64,000 nucleotides of DNA from Sarcocystis neurona (GCA_000727475.1 KL647290.1:1982910-2046909), one strand, 5' to 3'. Positions 48,372 to 61,822 are shown, counted from the stretch's first letter. A program made the numbers and translations. Notes: generated by a model not told the origin, from the letters alone.

Positions 48372-50526
48372 GCGAGTTCCCTGCAGGAGCAGGAAACACA
48401 CGCAGACACTCTGCTGCTGTCCCCGTGCTTCTGCTGCCGCCTCACTATTGCTTTTGCTGCTGCTGTTTCTGCGAGTACGCGTACTTCCGTGCGTGTTGAC
48501 CCGGGCTCGGCGAGCCTCCTGCTGTGTCGCAGCCCCCCAGCAGAGGTGCACAGAAGAACATAACGCAGTTGTTGACTGCTTGTTATCTCGGCGACCGATC
48601 TGGTCCTGCTGTTTTGTCTGCTGGAAACCACACTCTCTGGTGCATGGGCATTACCGGTACTCTTCGTGGAGATGAAACAGGCGCCGAAGGGAAATGTCTT
48701 GGCGGCGGGTAGTGTATACGCTTTCCTGCGGTGGCTGTTTTGGTGTAACGAACGACATCGGTGTACAGGCCAGGAGAGAGAACTGCCGACGTGGCCTCGT
48801 GAAAAGGACGTACACACCTGCGGTGTCGTGTTTTTCCAGTAGCAGCACTGCATACGAACCTTCGCAGCTACTGCACGCTTTTGTTCAACACACAGGAGAA
48901 AGCCTGCCAAACACTGTCGAAGCAGGTGGGCGCCGTAGAACAGGCGCGCAAGACATGCATGCCCAGCCTTCGGTGAAACAGCACGCATGTGCACGTGTAT
49001 GTGATGCGGAGCGCGACACATTCAGTGCGTACACGGTAGAACCATCGGTACGTGGAGCTTAGGATGAACAGTGGACGCATGCGTAATGCAAGTAGAAAAA
49101 TAGTCAGGCGATCATTCATGAATACAAAGAGGGATGTATGCAATTTGTTGAAATTACAAAGGTAGGCCTGCACTACTTAACACGCAGACGGAGGTGCTCG
49201 TGACTGGTGCTCCTGCTGCTGCTTGTCCCTGCTGCTGGGACTGCGTCCGTAACTCCGCGCAGCTCCCGTCGCACGGGCGGGTGCGTGACGATGACAGTAA
49301 CACGGCGTGTACTTGAGTAGACGTTGGCGAGAGACATGCTTTGCTGCCCTGGTGGAAGGAGCGGAACCGGGGATAGCTAGAGAACACAGAGGTGCGCACA
49401 CGACGAATCGTGGACGCTGCGCATGGCGATAAGTGTCGCATTGTTTTGGACTGGGGAACGCCCGGCTTTCAAGTAAAAGTAGGGCGTGCATCTCGCGAGC
49501 GTCTGCTTTTGCGTGCTGTTGACGAGACACAACACCAGCTGCGTGCGGTATGTTTCTGTTGAGAATACACCCCCACGCTGGAAAAGAGCTCGCCGCCGTG
49601 TGCGAGGGACACGCTCGCAGCGCAGGAATTCTTCTTCCCGGACTCCATCCTCACAAGGAAGGTTTGTGCAGTGTTTCTATACACCACACAGGTTCGCGCC
49701 ACAGTACAGCATAGCACGGCCACACGCACGCGTCTTCCTCGGTGCTGCAAAAGAGGGAGGCTCTCAGCGGTCCCATGTTTCTTGCTGTGCACACTATCAA
49801 GTGCACGCGCTGCGTGTGGAAGATGAGAGGAGGAAGCACGGGGGACAGGCTAACAGAAGAGCCACGCGTATTGCGCCACAGGCTAAAGCTGCAGCAGCGA
49901 AGTAGTGGCTGCATGGGAGATTCGCTTGGAGTGGAGCACACGCATGCAAACCCCCGAGAGGGGCGTGCCGTGTATATAAGAACATCTGGATCTCCCCGTT
50001 CGACAGAGCGCAGCCCAATTGCCTTTCCTGGTGAGCCGGGCATCTGCGTGCCCTTGGGTTTTCTAGCAGCGGGTGGGTGCATGTAAGTATAACCCGGGCA
50101 TCTGCGTACGCGTGGGTTTATCTAGCAGCGGATGTGTGCGTGTAGCTTAACAGATCTGCAGCTCTACGTTGCGCTTCGATAGCGGCGTGCATTCCTGATT
50201 CAACAAAAACACGTGCACGTATTTGATCATGCGGCCGACGCATTCACTTGCGCACTAAGCCGGCACGTCATGCCAGTCGCGTCATAAAGAGGCATCGCAT
50301 GCGGCGTGTTCTGGTATACCATGGAGCCGTGCCTCCGCCTCCTATGGGAAGACATCCACACATTCTGCTTCGTGCGAAGGCAAGTGACCGCATTTGGCCA
50401 CTGTATATTGAAGCAAGAACGGCGCCTACTCTATTGCAGGGGACTATGAAGTCTAAGGCTGTGCAGGTGGCCACTGCCATTGGGGTAATGCGCTGCTTCG
50501 CTTGACAAAATACAAACAGGTGCTCC
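48372..50526. other. Downstream of PRPF4; no confident gene
   Basis: Frames of 70-145 codons overlap on both strands (for example plus 49486-49905 and 49742-50086, minus 50082-49651), and none has decisive splice or composition support. A 57-bp imperfect tandem duplication lies at 50036-50152. The left part is expected to hold the PRPF4 3' untranslated region. Confidence 0.35.
50036..50152. repeat. Imperfect 57-bp tandem duplication
   Basis: CGGGCATCTGCGT is followed by GGGTTT(T/A)TCTAGCAGCGG and a TGTGTGCATGTA-like end. This occurs twice in tandem, with CGGGCATCTGCGT at about 50037 and 50095. The first copy overlaps the end of an open frame and a gtaagt donor-like site. Confidence 0.7.
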
Positions 50527-50920
50527 CTACGGAGAATTCTTCCGGCTGTTGTAGCCACGGTATACCGTACCAGTTCTCCGACGGTAGGAATAGCAGTTTA
50601 TGCTGCTGTTATTTATAGTGCAAAACTCGCTCCCTGCCTCTGGTCGCAGACGACCGGTGCAAAATAGGACAGCAGTTCTCGCCGCGTACGATACTGCGGC
50701 TACCGCAAGGCAAGAAATGAATTCCTTAACCAGCTGCAGGTGCTCCCGCCAACAGAACGAATACCGAACTGAGCCGTCCAGCTGCTGCTGCAGGTACTGC
50801 AATTCTACAACCGGAGCTGCTACGGGAAAAAGGGGACCCCGCGCATGGCGCTGCTGCCACCCGTTGGGCTCTGCGACTGGTGGACTGCTGCTGCAGTGAT
50901 TGCTGCAGTTTGTCGTCCAT
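50527..50920 (-). CDS. Two-exon unrecognised protein of 109 residues
   Basis: Exon 1 (50920-50861) begins with ATG and reads MDDKLQQSLQQQSTSRRAQR. A 64-base intron with gtggca donor and gaattgcag acceptor leads in phase 0 to exon 2 (50796-50527), which starts YLQQQLDGSVRYSFCWREHL and ends in TAG. The N-terminal half is a Gln-rich amphipathic helix. A moderately hydrophobic helix (LVKEFISCLAVAAVSYAART) follows, then a polar tail. A single-pass membrane or membrane-associated protein is possible. Composition favours the minus strand over the Cys-rich plus-strand frame. No family was recognised. Confidence 0.4.
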
Positions 50921-51865
50921 CAAAACAAGTTCTGCATAGGCGACAGCGGCGGTGCAGCAGTCATCTCGCTAAAACGCCGTCGCCAGGAAGTCAGTACCAA
51001 CTGCTGCTGGCAGCATCTAAGCGCGAAATTCTGCTGTCGCTGCTGATGCCTCCGCATTTGCAGCAGCGGTGCTGCTGCACGGAGTAGTTTACGGATCGTA
51101 GCTTCGGTAGAGACAGCCTCAGCAAGCGCACATTGTCACCCGCAGAGCAGCAACATCAGCGTCGAGCGGCCGGTGTCGCTCTAACTCTCGCCTCAGCAGC
51201 GTACGTGTCTCAATGCGTTCGTGTGCTCCGCAGTGTGCCAAGGTGCACGTACGTGTTTACGCATGCGTGTGTAATCACTCGCTGTGCCGCCTACAGACGT
51301 AATAAGCAGTTGCCGACCTCCAGGTATACACACAGGTGTACCCACGTGCGAGCCTGAGGGATAATACACACGCGTGTAGTCAGTGTATATCTAATTGCTT
51401 GCTAATGCTGCGTGCAGACGACTCAACAACGACCGGCGTAAGGGTAGATACACACACACACACACACATCCAATGTGTACACACGCGTACCAAAGTTCCT
51501 CTGTATACGTAGGATGCGGCATCCACCTTCGTACGTTGCTGGGCGCTTCTAGTCTATACACTCTGGACAAGGCAGCGACCTTCGGGCATAACAATATGTA
51601 CAGAATAAGAGATCCAGTCGTCTCTGCACCTTCTCCAGCAGCTGCTTCTGCGGGAGGCACAAATGACCATTTTAGATCTTTATACGTGTACAGACCTAAT
51701 CATATTCAAAGATACGTACATGTCGGCCTAGTGACCCTGAGTAGGCCAACAAATGCCTGTGCCTGCGACCGCCTCCTCAATGAATGCATGTACAGCTGCG
51801 TGCTCAATGTTTCGCATACAGAGCATACATCTGCAGTACACCGTCCACGCAGGCCACGACCATAC

Positions 51866-51933
51866 CTCTCTCTTCACTAGTGGGAGGATAGCTGCGAAAG
51901 ACGCGCCCACGCCAAGGCCCTTCACGCCTTCTC
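51866..51933 (-). CDS. Candidate internal exon, minus strand, unrecognised
   Basis: A 68-base minus-strand exon between a ctacacag acceptor and a gtatgg donor (phase 1 to phase 0) encodes EGVKGLGVGASFAAILPLVK and two more residues. A further minus-strand frame at about 51790-51728 (VHAFIEEAVAGTGICWPTQG, then a stop), and another at 51660-51497 that starts PPAEAAAGEGAETTGSLILY and ends at a gtacgc donor, may belong to the same or a neighbouring gene. Confidence 0.25.
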
Positions 51934-53066
51934 CTGTGTAGTCACATACTGGACTACAATAACCACACACTGCACATGTCTGTTTCGTGGACGTTAGTCC
52001 GTCACGTACTCGTTGCTGCATCAGCGTTGCGCTCCTTCTTCACAGGGAGGATTGAGTACGACTCTCTCTCCGCCGCCCACGGTAGCGCAGACTCACATGG
52101 CAGTCTATCCATCACCGTAGTAACTACAACTCCTAGCGCAAGGCTTGCTGACTGCACGACCTACTGGAGCGGGTAGCAAAACACGCAGCTGGTCGTCACT
52201 ACTACTACTGCTACCAGTACTACTACTATTGCAGTACAGAGGCGTACAGATACATCCACACGTAATACATATATACAAGCATATACATCCTTACACGTGC
52301 ACACACATATGCATATACACTATACACACACATATGCGCATATCTCCCCAGACATAGACAAATACGTACATACGTACAGACCTGCATCCCCCACGCATAT
52401 CCGTGTCCACTACTAAGGACAGTTCACGCGTGAGAATTTCTCCCGTGTCTCAAACGTGCAGCAACCGCGCATAAATGCATCCTGAAATGGACCTCTTCCT
52501 TTTATTCCTTTTACATACATGTGTATAGATATGTCTGTATATACATGTCTACATGCGCAGCCACATACATTCATACATACATACATACACAGATACGTAC
52601 ACACAAAGATACATACGTACGTACACACATACGTACGCACGCTCGTACATGCCTACGTAGATCTATACATTCAAACGTATACATAACAGGTATCTGCTCG
52701 TTAGCTTACAACAGTAAGCTCCACATAAATTTTTGAATATCTGTCTGCATTGCTCTTTACAAGACATAGGTTCTTCGCCGTAGCCACTTGAGTATCTTCA
52801 CATGTATAGTCCACGCACGTGCGTCTCTGTGAATAGAGAAAAGCAGCGTCGCACATGAAGACATACTCAGATGCATTCATCCGTCTATCTGTACACACGA
52901 GAAGATGAGCACACGCAGACGTGGGTGGTGGCATGCGTACACGAGTTGAGCTACGCACTAATATCTGTGTATGCAACATGTGCAAACACATTTTCACAGT
53001 CACGTAGCATAGAGAACAAAGTACAAGCGCACATATGTATGTACGTATACATATATAATATATATA

Positions 53067-53098
<32 letters not shown>

Positions 53099-53293
53099 CA
53101 TGCACACACACACACACACACACAAACACATATGTGTATATATATATATATATTAGTGTGTACATACACACTAATATGTTTGTGTTTGTGTGTATGTGTG
53201 TACATGTGATAACAGATTCCCATTCACTTGATATCGACGCCAAAGTATATCCGCATATATATATATATATGTATGTGTGGGTGTTTGTAGTAA
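51934..53293. other. Intergenic, microsatellite-rich
   Basis: Contains TACATACATAC-type runs (52570-52665) and a composite (TC)n-(TA)n-(CA)n tract at about 53068-53175. No coding sequence can be supported. It should include the 3' untranslated region of the PPR gene. Confidence 0.5.
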
Positions 53294-56200
53294 TCATGCA
53301 TATAGTACGGGCGTGGGTCTGTCTCGTCTCTTGGCGTACGCGTCTCCGCCTTTCTGCTTGGTGTTGATATACTGTCCCAGGGGAAGCCACTCCCTTTTCT
53401 TCCTTCTTTTTCTCCCGCCCTCTCCCGTGCGGCATGGGACCTTTTCTCTTTTTTCGAAGAACGCCTTGCGGACTTCCTGCTCCGGCGTGGCGGCTGTTCG
53501 AAAACTTTGGCCGTGGGCCGCATGCATGCGCAGCGCATGTTCATCGATGCGCGTCTGGAGCAGCTGCTGCTGTTGCCGCTGCCGATCAAAAACCTGCTGC
53601 TGTTGCTGCTGAAGCAGCATCTGGACGCAGTGGTGGATCGCCGTCACCTCTCTCCCCACTGCAACCAGGCGCCTTGCCAGCGCCGGAGTGGGGTACACCC
53701 GTCGTGCGTGCATTTGCTGCAGCACCTGGACAACGCGTGCTGCTGCCCCGCTTTCCATCGCCGTGTCCAGTGCCAGCAGCAGCAAGCCAGGAGACACACG
53801 CATCTGCTGCTCCCGTAAGAAGTCCCACAAGGCAAAGAAGCGACCCACGTCCTTCAAGTCCACGGCAAACATTCTGCAAAGAAGGAGACGGAGACGCGGA
53901 CAGAAAAAGAGAGAGGCAGCAGACGAGACGACGTGGGTTCAAAGCGCGCAAAACAAAGCATAAACAGGAACACGACGGGCTCCCCACACCGAACAGAAGC
54001 AGGCGGGGAAATGGAGATACGGTTATTACCGAGACGGGGAGACAAATAAAGGGAAAAGGAGGAATGCCAGAGCGAACCAAGAAGGAGGAGGAAGACAAAA
54101 GGAGAGGGGTACGACCAGGAAGAAAAAGACCCAAGAACGAGAACCGAAGAATAGGCGGAGATGCACACAACGGTGTGAAATGTGAAGCAGCAAAAGGAAC
54201 GTTTCACATTTCAACAGTGCCCTGAGAGAGCGTAGAGCCTTATGCATGCCCCCTCTATACATATCACCACCTGTGTACCCTTATACGTATGGATACACGT
54301 ATAAAGATTAACACCTACGGGCACATATATATATATACACGGACAAAAATATAGACAATTATATATATATATATATATCGATAGATATTTATATATATAG
54401 ATGTGTGGAGAGAGTGTGATATGCGTGTCTAGATTATACATGTTTATAGATGTATAGATAGATAGATGTATAGACACGCATGTCTAGATTATGCATTCAT
54501 GTACACGTGCCTAATACTTGTGCTTGGTCGATTGCAAGCTATCTATCTCCCGTTTGTGTGCTGGAGGAAAGTCAAAGTCGCACGCTCGTTCACACATTGA
54601 AACAACTCAGGCGTGTGTCTTTCTTCCGCCACACACAACTGCTCACGTACACACATATGTATATATATATATGGATGTATGTATATGTATCCACACGTGC
54701 TTCTTTTTCTCGGCGAAATATACACACCTCTACTTATTAGTGTATATACACATATATATATATATGTATCCACACGTGCGCCTATTTCCCGGGGGGAAAA
54801 TAATAGATGCACGTATCCGTAGCAAATCTGGGCATCCTGTGCATGCGCCCCCTTGATGGGTCATTGTTTTCTCTTGTTTTGCATGCTGCTAGGTGCTCCG
54901 TAAGCGCCGGGGGTCGTTTCGATGGCATTTGGTTTTGTCTCTTCCCCTCGACGCCTCACTTTCTCTTTCTCTCTCTACGCCAATATATAGGAAAAGCTAC
55001 ACATATATACGCACACCCACATACATGTATGTTGTTGGTATAGATACACACATATATGCACGCATGCTCACACATGTATACGTTGCTCTGTATATATATT
55101 AACGTTTACACAAATTTGTATCAACGCATATATCTATATCTATACATATATATGTGTACCTCAATACAAGTTTGTACACATGGATATATATCCACGTATG
55201 TACGTATATACATGTATATATATATATATATGTAAGCGAGTACAAGTTTGTATACATGGAGGGATATATATATATATATGTGGTGGCGGTAGTACAGGGT
55301 GGTAGTGGCCTGCTGGCGCACTTTCTCCCCCCTTTTTGTACTGCTGCGAAGACTTCTCCTACGAGAGAGGGGGTGACTGCAGGGCCTGAAGTCGCTTTCT
55401 TCGCTTTTGCTGGTGGAGGGAAAATATCTGCGCAGATGGTGTACTTCACAGAGGCATGGTCAATGGTCCACACGACGACTCGGGAGCCTATGTGCCTGTG
55501 GAAAGGCGAGACAATTTTTTCTGGCCCTCGCTAGTTTCTTCTTGGCTTGTTGGCTTCCTTCCCTCACTTGAGGAGAGCTTTATAGGTGTAGATATCTGGT
55601 TGACAATGGAAGCGGTGGAAATGCTGCAGCAGGTCGACCGCATGCTGCGCGTATCCTGCTGCGATGTAAACTTCCATAAGCGCGTTCAGCGTCTTCGTGT
55701 CAATAGTGATCACTCTCATGTGCTGCTCCTCCTCCTCCTTCTTCGCCTTCTGTTCCTCCTCCTCCTTGCCGTCCTCGGTCTTTTCCGTCCGCTGCTGGTG
55801 CTGCGGCAGTTGCTCCTCTACTTCCTGTTGCTGTCGCAGGTCTTGCTGCTGCTGCTGCTGTTGTGGCTGCGCCTGTTGTTGCTCGTGTGAACGTTGCAGT
55901 CGCTGCTTTTGCTGCTGCTGGTCGTAGAGGTGCTGTCGCTGTTGCATGCGCTGCTGCTGGAGCATATGCTGCAGCACGGCCCAGGCGCAGCGAATATGGC
56001 AGATGCGTTCAGCGTCAGAAACGCGAGGCAGCCGCATCGCAGCAGCAAACAGTCGCAGCAGCAAAACATAAAAATACGGAGAGAAGGGGATCTGCTGCTG
56101 CCGCATTTCTCTCACCACGTCCCTCGCACGCCGTACATCTCCCGTTGCCACACATGCCTGCATGCACACAGCCGCAGGCAGCAGCAAGGGCAGAAGAAGC

Positions 56201-59200
56201 TGACACAGCAGCAGCGGCGGGACGGGAAAGGAGTCAAAAGCGTAAAAAATCCAGAGGGAGGAGCAGGAGACGCAGGAGCAGAAAGACCAGCAGCAAAAAA
56301 AGACAAAAGGAGCAGCAGCAGTGACACCGCGGGGCAGCAAGGGAAGAGCAGCCGCACGATGACAAGCAGCAGAAGCAGCAGCAGCGAAAAAACGCCGGCT
56401 GCTCGCGCAGCAGCAGCGAAACAACGCCGGCTGCCGGGGCAGCAGCAGCACCAGTAACACGGGCATCTCTCACTTTCAACAACGAGAGTCGTCGCAGCAG
56501 GCACCCAGCAGCACCACCGGCAGCAGCCACACCGCCAGCAGCACAGAAGAAGAAGGAACAGCAGCCCTTGCCCTGTGGAAGCAGGGAGGCGAGGAGCAGC
56601 AGAGAGACAGCACGAACTGCAGCCTAAGCACTCTTTCCGAGAGAGAAAGAAAGAGACAAGCAAGAGCAGCAGCGGCAGCAGCAAGCGCGTCGGCCGCACC
56701 AGCAGCAATCACCAAAGGGTTTGTCCTTCTCGTAAAAATTAAGAGGGCTTACGCGCAGTAGAAAGGCGAACGCAGCTTGAGAAATTGGCATGTCTTCCGC
56801 ATGCATTTGGTAGTAGAAGTCGAAGCACTTGTCAGCAAAGTCGGGTCGGTCGCAGCAGCAGTGCAGCAGCTCCGTATACGTTATATCCGTCGGATGCAGC
56901 CCGCTGCTCCGCATATCGTCGAGAAGATTCAGGGCCTTCTCACTCTCTTTTCTTGCAGCACATGCTTTCAACATGACGGTATACATCACCTCGTCCGGCT
57001 GAATGCCCTTCCACGTTCGAACGTCCCAGAAAAGACGCCACGCCTTAGCGAGTTTCCCTTTCTTCACGAGTCCGTCGAGCAGCACCGTATACACTACGCA
57101 GTCTGGACCGCTTCCCGCTGCTGATGCTGCGACTCCCGCTGCCTCTCCTGCTGGTGCAACTCCGGCCGCTGCTCCTGCTGCTGCTAGGACTCCGGCGGCT
57201 GGGTGTGGAGCTGCGGGCATGAAGGGCGTGGCTGCCGCTGTGATGTGGGCAGTGCAGGGGACGGAAGGTGCCGCAGAAGCCGCGGCAGCCGCAGCTTCGT
57301 CTTCGAGTTTCCGCAGCAGCGCGAAGGCCGCCGGCAGGTCTCCCGCCTCGGTGTGCGCATGCATCAGAGCGGCGTAGACACGAGGGGTAGGGGCGATCAG
57401 CTGCTCTCTCATTTTGAGAAACAAAACGCGAGCAGCAGCAGGATCTGCGCGTCGTGCTGCTCCGCACAGCAGCGCCACGAACGTGTCTGCGTCGGGCGGG
57501 AACCCATGTGTTATCATTTTCTCGTAGATCTCCAGCGCCTCTTCCCACCCGCTGTTCTTCTCGTCTGTCCTCTTCTTCTCCAGCTGCTTGCTGCTGCGGC
57601 TTTCGCAGTTGTCGGTACCGCTGCTGCTGCTGCTGCTCTCCCTGGTGCTGTCGCTGCTGTCAGTGCTGCTGGTGTGACACGTGCTGCTGCTGCTGCTGCA
57701 GCAGTCGCCCTTGCTGCTTCTGCTGCAATCACTGCCGGCCGTGTTGCTTCTTCTTCTCGCCCCGCTGCCGGGGGGGCTAGGAAGTTTTGTCAAGACTTTG
57801 GCTTTAATCAGAGCGTTGAAGTTAGCAACAGAGGCCCGTCCTTCGAGCAGCAGTTCTTCGAAAGATTTTGCTGCTGCTGCCTGCAGCTGCTGCTCTCTCT
57901 CTACTCTTTCAATACCAGGGTAGTAGCTGCTCAGTTGCTGCCACATCATCTCCGCTCCCCCCTCGCCTCCTGCTGCTGCGTACGCTGCTGCCCGTCTTTT
58001 TAGCTCTCGTATAATACTCGCTCCAGAGTCAAGCACCTCTTCCTCATTGGCTTCATGACAAGCTTCCCCGCTATCGCTGTTGCTCTTCCTGCTGCTGCGG
58101 CCCCTGTTGCTGTTGTCGCTGCTGCTGCTGTTGCTGCTGGGGTTGTTGCTGCTGTCGCTGCTGCTGCCGATGCTGCTGGAGTGAGTGTTGTTGGCCCCAG
58201 GAATGCACAGAAGAGCACACTGGGGTAGCTGCTGCTGCTGCTCCGGATCTGGCTGCAGTGACTGTAACTGCTCCGCTTCCTGCTCCCGATGCTGCTGCTG
58301 CTGCTCTTGCGCAAGCTGCCGAATGAACCGCACTGGCTCCACCTTTCCACGACCTGCGCGAAGAAGCGTCGCAGCGCGAGCAGCTGCTGCTGCTCCGGCA
58401 GCCTCTGCTGCTCCTTTCGTTTCCTTCTTCTTCATGTCCTCTGCTGCTTTTCCCGGCTGTGCTGCAGAGGGGTGATTCCACGTAAAGAATGGCTGTCGCT
58501 GCTGTGTGGACGCGGGCGCAGCAACAGCCACTCCTAGCAAAGAATTTTCGCTCCTTTCTGCTGCTGCAGCTGCTGCTGCCGTTGCTGCTGCATCTACCCC
58601 TGTCCCCGCTGCTGGCGCTCCCACTGCTGCTTCTTCTGCAGCTGCTGCTTCTTCTTCCGGTACAGGAGGAAGCTCCCAGCCGTCGCCCCGCTGCTGCATT
58701 TTCTTCTGCTGCTTCGCAAGACGCTCTTGCTGCTTCTGCTTCTCGTGTGCGTCAACGCCCTTCCTGCTCTTCCAGCATCGAATTTTCTCGTCGATGTCGC
58801 CGTCGTCTTCTACGAAGATTGATACTCCTGCAGCTCTTCCGCCTTTTGTCGATGTTGCCCCCCCTGCCACAGCTGCTGCGGCCCGCGCGGCCGCTGCTGC
58901 TGCCGCGTCTGCTGCCGCTGCTGCTGCTACAAAAAACGAAGATGAAGATAACCGCGCACCACCCTGCTTCCGTCTCTGCTGTTTTGCTGCGGCTCGTGCT
59001 GCTGCGGCGGCAGGTGGAAACAGCAGCAGCGGAGAAGCAGCGGCGTCTCCCGTCTCTCCATACCACGTGCTTCTACTGACCCCTTCTTTACTACTACTGC
59101 TGCAGTCGCTGCTGCAGTTGCTGTTCATACTTAGGCTACTATTGCTGCTGCTACTGTCGCGGCTGCTTCCGTCGCTGCCGTTACTGCTGCTGCTGTTGCT

Positions 59201-61708
59201 TTTGCTACTGCTGCAGCTGCCACTGCCGCCGCTGCTGCTGCTACTGCTACTGCTATTGCTGCTGCTATTGCTACTGGCGGCGCTGCTGCTACTGGTACTG
59301 TCGCTGCTGCCACTGCCGCCGCTGCTGCTGCTACTGCTACTGCTATTGCTGCTGCTATTGCTACTGGCGGCGCCGCTGCTACTGGTACTGTCGCTGCTGC
59401 TATCGCTGCTGCTGCCACTGCAGCTGGTGCTGCGAATAGTGCTGCTGTTCGTGCCGCTGCCGCAACTTCCTCTGTCGCCGCCTCCATCTTCGCAGCTCCC
59501 GCTGTCGCGGCCACTATTGCTGCTACAGGGTCGGTGCATATCTGCTGCTACTGCTGTCTCGTCTCCATGGGGTTGCTGGTAGTGAGACAGGGCTTGTATG
59601 TATAGCCAGTGCTTCCGGGGAAGCGCAGCAACGGGACGCCTCTTGAGTCGCCGCAGCTGCTGCTGTCGGTCCTGCGCCTGCTGCACTTGTTCAAATAAAG
59701 AAGATTGCTGCTGCTGCAGCCCTCCACTTTCTCCGTCTCCTCCTCTTTCTTGCAACCTCAATTCTCTCCACTCGTCGCACACTCCTCCTTTCGTATACCG
59801 CAGCAGAATGCTGCTGCTTCTGTTGCTCGACACTGGGTTCCCGCTGCTGCTGCTGTACAGCCCGCTGCTGCTGACCACGGCTGGAGTCCTGCTGCAGCTG
59901 CTGCTTCTGTCTGTGCTGCTGGCGGAAGAGGGGGTGGGGGTGGGGACAGCCATCTCCCACCTGCGACGAGACTGCGCGTACTGTTCCACGGTCGCTACAG
60001 CAGCAGCGGAACTCTCTCCATACGGCGCAGCAGCAGCAGCAGCGCCGGAAAGATGCAGCGCAGCACCAGCAGCAGCAGCAGTGGCCGGACTTTCTCTTGC
60101 AGAGGCAGCCAGAGCAGGAGCAGCCGCAGCAGACTCCTGCTTCATTGTAGCCAAGAGGGAGCGATAGCAACGCCTGCGTCCGCGAGCGTTCAGCTTCCTC
60201 ACGCTGTTGCTGGCAAACAAGTCACACCCCACTGGCACACGGCCACTGCGCTGCTGCTGCTGCTGTTGTTCGTGCTGCTGCTGCTGCTCGAGCGCGGGCC
60301 CGTGACGGCGCATCGACAGCCTCGGCAGCAAACCGCAGCTGCTGCGGACACTGCTGTCGTCGCCGGCGCTGTTGCAGATACTGCTGCTACTCCCATCGCT
60401 ACTGTTGCCCTGGCTGCTGCTGTTCCTGCTACTGCACCTGCTGCTGAGACTGCGGCTCTGCACTTGCGGCTCTCCAGAGTCAACAGCAAGAGTGCGAGAA
60501 ACAAAGTTGTCAGCAGCAGCAACATGGATCGCTGCAGCAGTGGCCCGCATGCATGCACGTCGAGCGGTACCTGCAGCAAAAAGATGGGCAGCAACAGCGG
60601 CAGGAGCACGACACTGCACGGCGTCGTTTGAAGCGGGCGCAGCAGCGGCAGTCTCCCCGTCAGCAGCGCAGAGTCCTCGCCGAGTAGCAGAAGCAGCAAT
60701 ATCTGGTCGGCTGGCAAAAGCAGCAACTTGGCCAACAGAAAGACAAGCAGCAGCACTGCGTGAAGAGCTCAAGTTGTCGGTGCCGCGGGAGACGTGCAAC
60801 TCGTGTCTCCCGCGGCTGCCCTGTGCCCCCGGCCACGGGCTCTTGCAGGGGTCATCACAGCAGCAGCAACGGCAACAACACCGCTGCCCGTCGCAGCGAA
60901 GGACTAAACCGCGAGACAAAACGGGCGTGGAAGTTCTCTTCTTCTCAATACGTAGCAGCCTTCCGCAGGAAAGGAAACTTCCTTCTTCTATTGCTGCTGC
61001 AATTCCTCCTTCGAGGCGGCCCCACATCTTTGCTGGCCTGCCACGGCCACTGGTGCGCTTCGTACACTTGATGTTGCCCACTCTCTCCTGCTGACGCTCC
61101 TGCTGCTTCTGCTGCTTCTGTTTGTCTAGTGCAGTCGGTCTTTGCGTGCCTGGTGCTGCTGCGCCTTGTGTGCCTGCTGGTGCTGCTGCGCCTTGTATGC
61201 CTGCTGCTACTGCCGCGCCTTGTGCGCCTGCTGCTGGTGCGGCTTGTGCACCTGCTGTTACTGCGGCGTGTGCGCCTGCTGTCGCTGCTGTTAGTATGTA
61301 TTCCTTTTTCGGTGCTGCCGCGCTGCTGCTGCTGCTGTCGCGTGGCTGCTGCTCTTGGCGCGCCTTCTTCTGCGGCCGCCAGCAGCAGGACGGCCGATGC
61401 GAGTCCTTATCAAGTCTAAAGCGCCACAGGCAGCACCCGGCCTGACGTCGAAGCAGCAGCAGGGCAGCTGCACATCTCAGCAGCAGCAGCAGCAGCGCGG
61501 TGCTAAAGCAGCAAACAGCACCACTACTGGCGGGGAGAAGTGGTGCGCCAGAAGCAGGAAGGCCGCAATATCGACACCAGGCCCGGCAGCACGACCCCCA
61601 CAGCTGCTGCAGTCGTCTTGCTGCGAGATGGAGCCGCACACAGGAAGTCCACCACCAGCAACCGAAGATGCAGTGCCTGCAGCAGTAGGGCGCGTGCAGC
61701 AGCAGCAA
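53294..61708 (-). CDS. Large pentatricopeptide repeat (PPR) protein
   Basis: Three minus-strand exons join in frame: 61708-56753 (ends phase 0 at gtaagc), 56157-55568 (phase 0 to 2, gtgagg) and 53873-53294 (phase 2 to a stop). PPR motifs occupy the C-terminal part: ALEIYEKMITHGFPPDADTF, ARVLFLKMREQLIAPTPRVY, AWRLFWDVRTWKGIQPDEVM, ALNLLDDMRSSGLHPTDITY, then across junction 1 FLLR/ACVATGDVRRARDVVREM, and across junction 2 YTYKALLK/MFAVDLKDVGRF. PPR proteins bind single-stranded RNA in mitochondria or plastids, so a role in organellar RNA metabolism is likely. The N-terminal 1,350 residues are Ser, Ala and Gln runs from GCA tracts. One Ala-rich insertion splits a PPR unit, and a Gln/Glu insertion splits another. 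The first codon is a TTG, so the true start is elsewhere. ATG 61027 (MWGRLEGG) is a candidate, giving about 1,814 residues. Cys-runs near 60850 may hide an intron. Confidence 0.85.
54290..55290. repeat. TA/ACGT microsatellites in the last PPR intron
   Basis: The 1.7-kb intron between the second and third PPR exons holds several TATATA tracts (54335-54400, 54655-54680, 54745-54768, 55095-55110, 55205-55235, 55262-55282). Between them lie related words such as TCCACACGTGC(T/G)(T/C) at 54690 and 54768. Confidence 0.8.
59221..59400 (-). repeat. 90-bp tandem duplication in the PPR coding region
   Basis: Two copies of a 90-base unit (59221-59310 and 59311-59400) differ at only a couple of positions near the GGCGGCGC(T/C) word. 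In the PPR gene frame it adds a second 30-residue Ser-rich module (SSSSSSSSGGSG and flanking TSSS(G/S)AASSNSSSN). Being a multiple of three, it preserves the frame. Confidence 0.9.
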
Positions 61709-61822
61709 CTACTGCAGCAACTACCTTGCATTGCTTAGCAAGCAGTATGCGCTCTGAAGAAGGTCGTCTACGAGTTAAATAGATATGCGATAATCACCGC
61801 TTCGACAGACAAGCGGTTCTTC

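Noticed and set aside
58489..59582. A 358-codon plus-strand frame opposite the PPR gene.
   Set aside because: It is the reverse of Ser/Ala-coding GCA tracts and reads as poly-Leu. The minus strand has the PPR motifs and splice sites.
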